From contig OZ237745.1 in NCBI GenBank assembly GCA_965178125.1, positions 558,001 to 622,000 of the forward strand: 64,000 nt of DNA, in the 5' to 3' direction. A program made the position numbers and the translations under genes. Shown here in pieces: positions 9,828 to 19,352 of the stretch. Below the pieces are notes generated by a model that made no database searches, had not been told where the DNA came from, and worked only from the letters and a program-made list of their open reading frames with translations. Source of the stretch: Bilabrum cf. latius. Its lineage: Eukaryota > Bigyra: Bicosoecida > Bigyra > Bicosoecida. How positions within the stretch are numbered: position 1 is the first letter of the stretch; every line of letters begins with the position of its first letter.

Positions 9828-11396
9828 TTAAAGAATAAGGCCAGATCCAAAGATTTTGACAGGATTAATCAACTTGCAATTTAAATTATTCGGGTCATAT
9901 CCGCCGTTGCGCTGTTGCAGCGCCCCCTTCCCCCTGCAATCACCCCTCACCCCCCGCGGGACAAGGTAGACCGCCTCCTCTGCTGCATTTGGGATCACAA
10001 AGCAAGCCTGCCCGACGACTGGTGATCTCGGGGAGCTCTGCCTGCCCCTCAGCACTGATGAACCAGCCGCCGCCACCAGCCGACCGCTGTTCCCTGCCCC
10101 ATAATCCACCCGCAAAGGTCACAGGGATTGACTTATCCACCTCTGTCCCGTACGCCTAGAGTGGAGGGCAGCGCGATTCTGCACACCAGCTCGGGTGCCG
10201 CCCCGCTGCTACTTGCCATCCACCCTCAGTCGGTACATGTACTCCCAGCCTTCGTCCACGAGGAAGCAGGGATAGCCCGCATCCCTCGCCCCCGTGTCTC
10301 GCCCCCCCCCCCCGGACGGGTAGCACCGGTCTACCCGTCGGGGGGGGACTCCGCTCATGGACCGGCTGGCCTTCTCTCGAATTGGTCCCTGCCGTCGCCC
10401 TCAACGGGGTCTAGCTGCCCCCCGCAAACCTGCCTTTAGTGAGCCAGTCTATACAGCGTTTTCGCTCACCCTAAAGTCAGAGTTCAACTTGTGGCGTTCT
10501 GGCGTCGCGCAGACCAACACCCCAAACCGCCAGAAGACGACGACAGCGAGTTTTGCGCATTACGAATTACAAGAGCGTGTCTTGGAGCACTGCATAGGTG
10601 TCGCTCTTGGACATACACTCCCTTCAAAGACCACGAACTCGCTGTTCGGGATCCGGCCCGGAGCGTAGTGGGAGAACGACGTGTTGGTTTGGCTAACAAC
10701 CTGGCCACCGACAAACGTATCCACTGCCATCAGCACGGGCTAGGAATTCTCGCGGCTCCACGGGGCCCGAATATCACAATAATGCCTCTATCTCTCAACT
10801 TGAGGCCCTGAAGCTGCATGATGGGAGCTCGATACGGACATGTTGAACTGGATCAGCTCCAGCAGCCGCCCTCGGATTGACCGCTCTCCTTCGTCGACAG
10901 CATCCGATGGGAATGTAAGCTGGTGTAGGGGTGCTTCTGATGCATCGATTGGGCAATACCACCGCGATGATCAATGCGGCGGCAACGAGGGTCGGCATAT
11001 TTGAAAGTCTGCAGCGGGCAGCTCGGACCAAACTTTAAGCTGTAGACGACTGACCTGGCAAAACCGGGAGCTATTGAGCTTCATCAGCCGAAGCTGATTG
11101 AAATCAGACAGGAATAGCTCTCCTGACGAGAACACATCCATGGTTGCCTAATTTGCTACCGAGAAGTAGTAGCTGTACTCTAAAGAGCTTCCTGCGGCGC
11201 GCGTAAATCCATCAAACATGGTATTTTCATGGCAAGACACAATTTGCATGATTGTCGTGGTTCCTACTGAGATCTCACGACGTGATGGCGTTCCCGACAC
11301 AACAGCTAGTTTTGCCTTGAAATCAGGGGCCAACACTGGCAGCGAATTAGGCATTGCAAATGTTGTGCCAATCATGGACAACGTAAGTAGCATCAT
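9828..11396 (-). pseudogene. Alpha/beta-hydrolase-like locus, exon structure unresolved or decayed
   Basis: A minus-strand frame starts at 11396 with a signal-peptide-like MMLLTLSMIGTTFA, crosses a TAG at 11148, and reaches a GTCAGT donor-like site near 11067 before TGA 10971. In the same frame 10560-10970 is open with two more TAGs. It encodes an alpha/beta-hydrolase C-terminal pattern (PVLMAVDTFVGG, then HYAPGRIPNSEFVVFEG) followed by GTATGT. Downstream, fragments such as DAGYPCFLVDEGWEYM and a C-terminus NPVKIFGSGLIL ending in TAA (9828) sit in shifting frames around a 12-C homopolymer. The locus is either a multi-exon gene with exons I cannot join, an assembly error at the homopolymer, or a decaying gene. 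Transcript data would decide. Confidence 0.35.
10302..10347. repeat. GC-rich hairpin flanked by C12 and G8 runs
   Basis: An inverted repeat pairs 10315-10323 (GACGGGTAG) with 10331-10339 (CTACCCGTC) around a 7-nt loop. After one bulged G, the C run 10306-10313 pairs with the G run 10340-10347. The stem is about 17 bp and almost all G/C. It lies inside the poorly resolved hydrolase-like locus, where coding frames do not join. Confidence 0.7.
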
Positions 11397-11598
11397 GTTG
11401 ATGCCGTCGAGCTTTTATATCTTCTGGTCTGGTGGCACTTATTCGTCGGTTGGTGAGTGAGAGCAGCTGCCGGAGCTATTTCTCCGGCACCGACGGCTGG
11501 CTGTTCCGGCATTGCCGTTACTGATGATGGACTCAGCACAGCTGGTGCTCGATCCGTTGACGGCAGATCACAGAATCTTTCAACTTGACGCCATGCAA

Positions 11599-13164
11599 TT
11601 ACATGAACATCCGCTGCATCCCAGCCGCGTACGCCATCGGACGGATAGGCGGATGGGACACGGCGCTGAACTGAGTAAACGTGGGCTTGCAGTCCTCGTC
11701 AAGGTGCACGATGGCCCCCTTGTTCCCCATCTGGTCGCAGTAGTTGGGCGCGCTGAACACCGTGATGCACTGGCCCCCGTGCTCCACCAGATACCCCTCG
11801 TCCTTCACCTCGTGGGATCGGATCAGCAGCTCCAGCCCGTTCGCCTCTAGGAAGGCCTTGGTGACGTCGGGCCCGAACTGCTTGCCAACCCCGCGCTTGG
11901 AAGGACCCCTTCCTGGGAACGGCTGCGGATCCGCCCACATGATGTCGCTCATGATGCCCCCGCCTTCCGGAGACTCCCTGAACCGATTGGTCTTCTCAAT
12001 GTCGGCTAAGGTCACGCCGTCCTCCGCAAAAATGCCCCCGTGCACCACCAGCACCTTGCCGCCGATGCATGCAGCCAGGGGCAGCTGCTGGAAGAGCGAC
12101 AGGAACAGCTCCATCACGTCCTTGTCGTACTTGTGCACCACCTCGCCCTGAAAGCCATACACCTGGGTCATCTGCTTCGACTCGTGGTTCCCCCGCAGCA
12201 TGTGGAAGTGCTCAGGGAGGGCCAGCTTGAAGCTGAGCAGAGCCAGGATGTTCTCCACGCTGAAGGAGCCTCTATCCACGTAGTCTCCGTTGAAGAGGTA
12301 GGGGTTGCCCGTGGAAGGCTTCCCGTTGATCTTGAACAGCTCGAGCAGGTCGTAGTACTGTCCGTGAGTGTCGCCGCACACGTTGAACCGCTTCTTGCCC
12401 TTGATCTTAGACTCGACCAGCGCCTCCTCGCCCTCCTCCCGCTTGCCCTCGCTGGCATCCCCGCCGCTGGCCGAGCTAGGGTGATCGATCCTGATCAGCG
12501 TGGGAAGGTCATGGAGCAATTTGTATGCCTGCTGCAAGATCTGCACCACGTAGCGCCTGTGCAGGTTCTTCTGCTTGCGCTGGTACTCCAGCAGCTCGTC
12601 CACGAATTCGAGGGTCACAGTCCCGTCGTCCGGAAGCCTTGGTCCATCGTAGGACGATGGGACCGCATCTGGTTCCTTCGAGGCCAATTTTTCAAACACA
12701 TCCATTGTGTGCTCCGTTCGGATGGCCTTCTCAAAGGCTGCGCGCTTAACTTGCTTGTCCGCCTCCGCCAGCCGTTCCTTGGCATCAGCATCCCCTGGAA
12801 TCCTCGCAACAACTGCACGGAAGCACTTGCGTGCATCCTTATACTTTGCAAGGGCCAAGTATGCAGAACCTTTGCGGTAATAAGCTTTCAAGTAGCCCGC
12901 GTCAAGGGCTAATGCGCAGTCTGCATCGGCTATCGCGCTCCCGAATGCCTCGAGCTTTAGGTTACACATGGATCGGTTCCCGTATACAGGGGCCGTTGGC
13001 TTAGCATCAATCGACTTGGAATAGCACTCAATTGCTTGCTGGAAATGGCCCTCTTTGTACAGCGAATTGCCTTTGCCCTTCCATTCCATCGCGAGGTCGC
13101 TACTAGTTTCGCTCACTGCTGCTGGTGCAGCAGGTGAGCCGCTAGACCCAGCTATAGATGCCAT
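11599..13164 (-). CDS. PP5: Serine/threonine protein phosphatase 5 (TPR-PP5)
   Basis: Single-exon gene of 521 aa ending in TAA. Three N-terminal tetratricopeptide repeats (about residues 26-130, starting AMEWKGKGNSLYKEGHFQQA) bind the Hsp90 C-terminus in known PP5 proteins. The C-terminal half is a metallophosphatase domain with all signatures: GDTHGQ, GDYVDRG, GNHE, VVHGG and IRSHE, plus SAPNYCD. PP5 dephosphorylates Hsp90 co-chaperones and client kinases in cytosol and nucleus. Its length and domain order match the family (about 500 aa in animals). A small Ser/Gly/Glu-rich insert sits between HPSSASG and KKRFNVCGD. The gene has no in-frame TAG and is read correctly under the standard code. 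It is divergent from RPS15. Confidence 0.97.
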   Translation of the reverse strand: MASIAGSSGSPAAPAAVSETSSDLAMEWKGKGNSLYKEGHFQQAIECYSKSIDAKPTAPVYGNRSMCNLKLEAFGSAIADADCALALDAGYLKAYYRKGSAYLALAKYKDARKCFRAVVARIPGDADAKERLAEADKQVKRAAFEKAIRTEHTMDVFEKLASKEPDAVPSSYDGPRLPDDGTVTLEFVDELLEYQRKQKNLHRRYVVQILQQAYKLLHDLPTLIRIDHPSSASGGDASEGKREEGEEALVESKIKGKKRFNVCGDTHGQYYDLLELFKINGKPSTGNPYLFNGDYVDRGSFSVENILALLSFKLALPEHFHMLRGNHESKQMTQVYGFQGEVVHKYDKDVMELFLSLFQQLPLAACIGGKVLVVHGGIFAEDGVTLADIEKTNRFRESPEGGGIMSDIMWADPQPFPGRGPSKRGVGKQFGPDVTKAFLEANGLELLIRSHEVKDEGYLVEHGGQCITVFSAPNYCDQMGNKGAIVHLDEDCKPTFTQFSAVSHPPIRPMAYAAGMQRMFM

Positions 13165-13374
13165 AACAAGGTATTATATAATTGTGCGAATCGATGCAAT
13201 TCTTATGCAGCGTGTGCGGGTTATGCCACGAGCAGCGCTCTCCGTGGCAGCCGGCAAGTTCGCTGGTTTATGCGCGAAGGTTCGATCTGAGTCTGTAACG
13301 TGCAGTATGATTTGTGATCGGATCGAAAACCAACAGCAGTCAAACCGCCCTATATCTGGTGTATCGCGGTAACC
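13165..13374. promoter_or_regulatory. Shared bidirectional promoter region of PP5 and RPS15
   Basis: About 210 bp separate the PP5 start (minus strand) from the RPS15 start codon (plus strand). The promoters of both genes must lie here or in the RPS15 leader. A TATA-like TATTATATAAT lies at about 13172-13182, close to the PP5 start. Confidence 0.45.
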
Positions 13375-14154
13375 ATGGTGAGCACAGTGCCAAATCACAA
13401 GCTATGTGTTTGAGTATATTTCAGTCATGTGTCAGCTTCTCGAATGGTTTCAACAGGCATCTGTGGCCAGTTGAAAGCCGACATGCCTCGGCTGGACGGT
13501 CGCAAAGCAGTACTGGACACGCCCATACCAGTCCGTTTTTGTTTTGGGAGATGCGTAGGCGTCAAATTGCGAGCATTATTGTAACTTGCTGCATCATGTC
13601 GTGATGCATGGTCCGCGAGACTCGTTGCACCCAGGAATAGCTGGTCCTAACCAATCGTCCACGGCATGATCCCTTCAATTTTATGAATTTCGCAGGCTGA
13701 GCAGGCTCGCCGCGTTCCTTTCAAGGTAGATACCTTCAAGGGTCTTGATATTGCGAAGTTGGAGGCGCTGCCCCCGGCCGACTTGCTGAAGATGCTTCCC
13801 TCTCGCCAGCAGCGCCGGTTCCGCCGCAACAACCGCCCCGAGAAGACTGAGTACGAGAACAGGTTCCACCGCAAGCTTTTGAACATGCTGACCAAGATCA
13901 GGAAGGCCAAGAAGGAGGCCCCCGAGGGTGAGAAGCCAGCTGTGGTGAAGACCCACCTGCGCAATGCGATCATCCTGCCCGAGATGGTGGGCAGCGTGAT
14001 CGGTGTGCACAACGGAAAGGTTTGGGGTATCGTGGAGGTGAAGCCCCAGATGATCGGCAAGTACCTTGGCGAGTTCTCGATCACTTACAAGCCGACCCTG
14101 CATGGCCGCCCCGGGCTTGTTGACAAGATGACGCGCTTCATCCCCCTGCACTGA
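13375..14154 (+). CDS. RPS15: Cytosolic ribosomal protein uS19 (RPS15)
   Basis: Small-subunit ribosomal protein of the decoding-site side of the 40S head. The main exon 13696-14154 begins GCT GAG CAG directly after a TTTCGCAG acceptor and ends with TGA. It contains FKVDTFKGLDI, RKAKKEAPEGEKPAVVKTHLR, IILPEMVGSVIGVHNGK, MIGKYLGEFSITYKP, HGRPG and RFIPLH, all conserved uS19 landmarks. The frame has no usable Met before residue 22, so the start must be upstream. The best candidate is ATG at 13375-13377 in the context AACCATG|GTGAGC, an ideal donor. This gives a one-codon first coding exon, a 318-nt intron and 153 aa starting MAEQARRVPFK. A second candidate, ATG 13608-13610, is followed by the weaker donor GTCCGC. 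No TAG is used. Confidence 0.93.
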
Positions 14155-14388
14155 GTGCTTGGCTGCCTAGCTATGGCACCAAACGGTTGATAAATAGGAA
14201 TGGCGGCGGGCATCAGTATGGTGACTGGTGCTGACGAATTGGCTGGATTTTTTGGAAGGCTGCGGCATGGCTCGTAACCAACTCCGAAGTGACTTGAGAG
14301 TGTACGGACGAGCTTACAGCAGCTTGCATTTCATTTCTGTTCATGGGGATTCGCCAAACGCTGTGAAGCGCTAGACACTGGTCATGTT

Positions 14389-17300
14389 TCAGACCTGGTC
14401 GTCGTCGTCGTCCTCCTCCTCCTCTTCCTCCGCCTCGCCCGGTTCATCCACCTGGCCGCCAACAGCGACTTCCTTCTGCTCGCCCTGCGCCTGGCCCTCA
14501 TCCTGTGAGACCCCCGGCTAGGCTGGCTGCTCTCCTTGCCCTTGCCCTTGCTGCTGCGCAGCCCCTCCTTCCTCATCGCCGGCGGCTGGCTCTGCCGCCT
14601 AGGGCGCCGGCGGCACCGCTGGCCCGCTGTCTGCTCCAGCCCCTTCTCCTTCCCCTTCGTCTCCCCAGCGCTGCCCCACGGGATCCCCGCCCTCATCGAG
14701 CACCCCCAGCACCAGGTCATCCGGGATGGACCCGAACTCCTGCTCGTCCGTCCCCAGCGCCTCGAAGTGACCCGTCTCGTGCGCGAACTGCACTCCGCGC
14801 AGCCCTCGCACAACGTCGGCGCCCAGACCGCCAATCCTGCCACCGTCTGCGGCGTAAGGGGCCCACATCCCCTCGGGCAATTCCATCTCGAGGGGGTCCT
14901 TCCCGGCCTCGGCGGCCTCCTGGGCGAGCTTGCTGAACGCCTCGGTGGCTTCGGCCACGCTCTGCCCTTCGGGGGGCAGCACCGGGGATGTGTTGAACTG
15001 CTCCACCAGCACCTTGCCAAGAGCCTCTACAAGGCCGCGGGCATGCATGGCGCGGTGCCTAACGGCCTCCCGCCGCGCAGCCGAGCTGGACGGATTGGCC
15101 AGGAGCAGCCTCTGCATGAGAGAGACAACCTTGAAGGACAGCTCGGGTGGGGGCATCCCATCGTCGCCCCCGTCCTGACCGCCACCCATCAGCACGGCCA
15201 GGGCGGCATCTAGAGCCCCGTCCCTCACCAGCATCATGGTGCGGGCCTCGGTGACATCGTGGTGGCCCCCGATGCAGAGGAAGGCGAGGTACTGCAGCGA
15301 GAGGCTGCGGATCGAAGCGTGTGGGCTCTCCACAGCCATCTTGATCGCGGCCTTGTGCGAGCCCGCAAGGAGCTGCCTCCCTGCCGCCTCGCTGGGCGCG
15401 TTGCTGGAGCCCAGAAGGGCCCTGCACAGGACAGTCATGCCCCTGTCAGCCACCTCAGGGATGCGGTCGCCCATGGTGGCTATCAACCTGCCCAGGTGCT
15501 CGATCCCGGGAGCCCGCGTGATGGCGTTCCTGGCTTTGATCTTCTCGGACTCCTCGGCCCCCTCCTCTTCCTCCTCCTCCGCCTCTGCATCGTCGATGTT
15601 GGACGCGAAGTTCAGGAGGGTCACCAGCAGGTAGGACAGCCGGTCGTCGGACACGATCTGGGGACACTGCACCAGCTTGCCGGCTGCCTCGGGCATGCCG
15701 CCTTCGATCAGCTGCTGGATGCGGAGCAGCACCTGGGGGTCGCTTGTGTCTCCGAGGAGGGTGGCAGCTGACTGCCGCATGAGGGCCTCGATGGTGGCGC
15801 CCTGCACGATCAGCTGCACGGGCCTGGGCTCCTTGAAGGAGGCAGAGGCAGCGGCGGTCTTGTTGCTCCCGCTGGCCGCCGCCTCTCCTGCCGCCGCAGC
15901 GGCCTTGTTGTCCTTGGGCTCCGCCACTTCTCCTTTCTGTATGGCATCCGCTGCTTCGGCCTCCTTCTGCTCCTGCTCTTGCCCCTCTGCGTCAAGGTAC
16001 CTGGAAGCTCTCAGCATGGCGCGAGCCATCGCGGTGCCGCCGCCCATCTCGGCCAGCTTCACGCGGAGCCCCTCGGAGGCCTCCTCGCTCTCGCTCGCCA
16101 GGAAGCGCTGCACCATCGTGGCACCGTAGAAGTAGGCCGCGTCCTTGTCCGGCGGGTACGTGTTGAGGGCACGCACGCACAGGTCCATGGCTCCCAGGTC
16201 GGACACCCGAGCGCACTGCTCCTGCATGCGGGCGGAGTCGGGGCCGATCATCAGGAAGCCCAGGGCCTGCAGGGCCGCGCCCATGCCGCCCCCGCCCATA
16301 TCGAACTGGTGGTCGAGCTTGTTGGCCACCCGGATGAGTGAGGGCACGAGCTGCTCGATGCCCATGATGGTCTGCACCCGCCTGTCGAGCTCCTCGCCCC
16401 CGCCCTCCAGGCTGTTCGAGATGGCCTTGCCCTGCAGCTGGCAAGCCATTGGGATGAGCTTCTGCTTGAGAGACATGCGCAGCTGCAGCGACTCGATGAT
16501 GCCATCGTCGGGCACGGGCTTGTCATCGGGCGCGCTCTTCGGTCCGCCGCTCTTCACCCACCGGTCCACGGCGTCTCTGAACTCGCCCGTGGCTGCCTCT
16601 GCGTCCGCCAACAGCTCCACGAACAGCTGGGAGAGCTTGGGAAGGGCGCGCAGCAGGCGTCCGTTCACGAACGACTCCGAGTCCTCCTTGCAGAAGATGC
16701 TCGAGATCCTCGACACCAGCGTGCAGATGGCACCCATCACGATGGGATCGGTGAAGAACTCCTCCCGCTCGCACTCGAGAAGGTCCGCCACAGTCTCGTC
16801 CGCCTTGCACGCAACCAGAGCATCTGCGGCGGGGCCCCGTGCATCGGGAGTGAACACGCTCATGAATGCCAGCCCCTGGGCCAACGCGTACACTGCCCTC
16901 ACGTCGTTGTCCTTGCCGCCCTCCCTCTCCTCCGATGTGCCCTGGATCACCTTGTGGAGGCATCTGGAAAGGATCGGCACCCAGCCGGCCTTGCACGCCG
17001 CATCGATCCGCCTCGAGAGCTTGGGCCCGCCGCCCAGCAGCATGATGCTGGCGCTGTGTCCGACCCTCTGCCAGATGCGCTCGCTGAACTTGGCCTTGGG
17101 CTTGTTCTCGCCCTGCCCGTCCTCGCCCTCTTGCTCCTCCTCGTCCTTGCCGAGGTCCCTCGCAGTCGTGCCCAGGGCCTCGATGAACCCCGCCGCCTCC
17201 AGTCGATCCAGGATGGCCTCATCGGCCTCCTTGGGCAGGTTTAGCCGCTCCAGGATCCTCTGAATCCCCGCGATGGCGTTGTTGAGCGCCTGCCAGTTGT

Positions 17301-19158
17301 TCCCCGACGCTCTCATGAGCTCGATCCCCAGCTCCAAGAAGCCAAGCTCCACCATCTTGTCCCTCCTCGGGAGCACCTTGTCGTCGGGGCCCAGGGTCAT
17401 CTTGGCGCTGAACATCGCGAAGGGGTACGTGGCGCGCTGCTCCGCGGCGTGGTGCCGGATGACCTTGGCCACATGCTCGCCGGCCACCTCGAGAGCCTGG
17501 CTCCGCCTCTCATCCCCGGAGCCCTCCCCCTTGCTGTCGGCCTCTGGCATGTCAGCGGTGCAGTACGACAGCAGCAGGATCGCGTCACCCGCCGTGGAGG
17601 GCTCAGCAAAGGACAGAGACTCGTCCGCCAGCACGTCGGCCGCCAGCTCGATCCCTCCCTGGGCCGAGGCCTTCTCGCACCGCGCGATGAGGGGAGGCGA
17701 GAGAGTGCCGGTCAAGATCTCAAGCACCACGCGGACCACTCCGCCGGCCGCCTCTGGCCGCCTGCTGAGGCGCTTGATCTGCGGCCTCATCTTCTCGATG
17801 ATGGCGTACTTGTCGAGGAAATCGTCCCTCCTGCGGCCCTTGGTCTCATCGTCGCCCCACTGCAGCCAGCGAGTGCAGAACTCGCTCGTGCCCATGATCA
17901 CCCCCGGCTCCGCCTCGGGGTTCTCCAGCTGCTCCACGACCATGTCCAGCAGGCCGCTGTCTTCGAACACGGCAGTTTCGGCAAGCACAGTGTGCTCGCT
18001 GTCCGAGAACCCCGTGCAGATGGACATGACGTGCATGCTGTCTCCGAAGATCCGCACCTTCCTGAACTCCTCCGACTCGTCTACCTTGCCATCCACACCC
18101 TCGGCAGATGCGGCCGCGGCCACCCTGGTTCCATCAGACTCGTCCGCGGACTGCAGCATGCGAAGGCTAGAGTAGAAGCACGCCTGGGACACATCCAGGG
18201 CGCCCCAGGTGCGGAGGCGCTTGGACACGGCGTCGGCGGGAGCCATCCCCCCGTTGTCTTTCTCAGTCTCGTCCCTCCTCGTCCTGAGGGAGAGCTCGCA
18301 GAGGGACGCGAAGGCCCCCGCCAGCATCTCCTCGGTGTGGATCACGGACCGGAAGGCGCCGACGAAGCCCTCCGTTAGGTCGTCCACGCCGGCGTCCGCC
18401 ATCTCGGCCGCCTCTTTCTTCCCCTTTGCCATGTTGAAGCAGACGTGCACCAGCGGCCGCATGGTGGCGAGCAGCTCGCGGGCCCCTTCGGCGAGGCCAG
18501 CGGCCTCCCCCTCCCCCTCGCCCGTCTTGCTGGCCTCCTCGTGGGCCTGCTGCGCCTCGATCGCGAGATCCAGCAGCTGCTGCTGCGTGCTGATCGCCAG
18601 CAGATGTACCTGCGATTCCGAAAAGGTCTTGTACGACTCTGTTTCGTCCGGGATGCGGCTAAGGGCCCACAAGCAGAGGCCCAGGCCCTTCACAAGCTTG
18701 CGATAGTGTGACCGCAAGGTAATCGCGGCTTCCTTCTCGCTGCTCTCCTCGTCAATGACATCGCACGCAGGAGCCATGGCCTAGTTTAGTGCAGCCATCA
18801 GTGGCGGGACGACATTCTCATCCCCTGCAGTGAACGTCCGGTACATACCGTCAATGTCGCCCCACTGGCCAGCCTGCACCCTCTGAAGCGCACCGCCGAG
18901 CTTAATCAGCTGTGTTGCGGTCTCGCCCACGGTCTCAACGGTACACTCTGTCTCTCCCGAAGCAAGCTTATTGATAGACTCAATGAGGGCGTCTTCGAAG
19001 CAAACCTTCCTCATCATATCCACGGTTGGGTCCAGCTCGCGTTCCTCCTCGGTTGTGGTGTACGGGCGCATGGCCTCAATGCCATCTCCCTTGATGATTG
19101 TGATTGTCTCATCTCCAATTTCCATTACGGTGCTGTCGGATCCAGCAACACCTGCCAT
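14389..19158 (-). CDS. Armadillo/HEAT-type alpha-solenoid protein, 1589 aa, function unknown
   Basis: One long exon from ATG 19158 (MAGVAGSDSTVMEIGDET) to TGA 14389-14391. TAGs at 18781, 14599 and 14518 are read as Gln; without reassignment the gene would split into a 191-codon frame, a 1392-codon frame and a tail. Leu/Ala-rich helical repeats fill most of the protein and look like armadillo or HEAT repeats, for example RNAITRAPGIEHLGRLIATM. Acidic low-complexity stretches interrupt them, and the C-terminus is a Gln/Glu/Asp-rich tail. No signal peptide, membrane segment or catalytic motif is visible. Such solenoids usually serve as scaffolds. I do not recognise a specific family. The start at 19158 is preferred because the frame upstream of it looks non-coding. 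Confidence 0.85.
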
Positions 19159-19352
19159 CTCGCACTGCTGCGCGAATCTTTGTGCCGGATCTTGAGTTTC
19201 GTGCCGCCGGGCAACTTGTGGACAGTTCTGCAAATTGAAACCGGAACTGGTACTTCGACGAAAGAACAGTGCCCACATATTTTTGGGCCAAATTGGTGAC
19301 AAAATGCGAAGCAAATAAGCTGCTGACTGCCCACACGGGCACACCGAGACAC

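Noticed and set aside
13261-13300. GGTTCGATCTGA as the B box of a tRNA
   Set aside because: No matching A box, acceptor stem or anticodon loop could be folded around it. I found no tRNA in the window, including the expected tRNA-Gln(CUA).
13608-13610. ATG immediately before the RPS15 intron as the start codon
   Set aside because: Kept as second choice only: it is followed by GTCCGC, unlike the GTGAG/GTAAG donors elsewhere, while ATG 13375 is followed by GTGAGC in a better start context.
16145-17263. 372-codon plus-strand frame inside the 1589-aa solenoid gene
   Set aside because: Shadow of codon bias on the opposite strand; Ser/Ala/Arg-rich with no motif. The minus-strand frame is continuous for 1590 codons.
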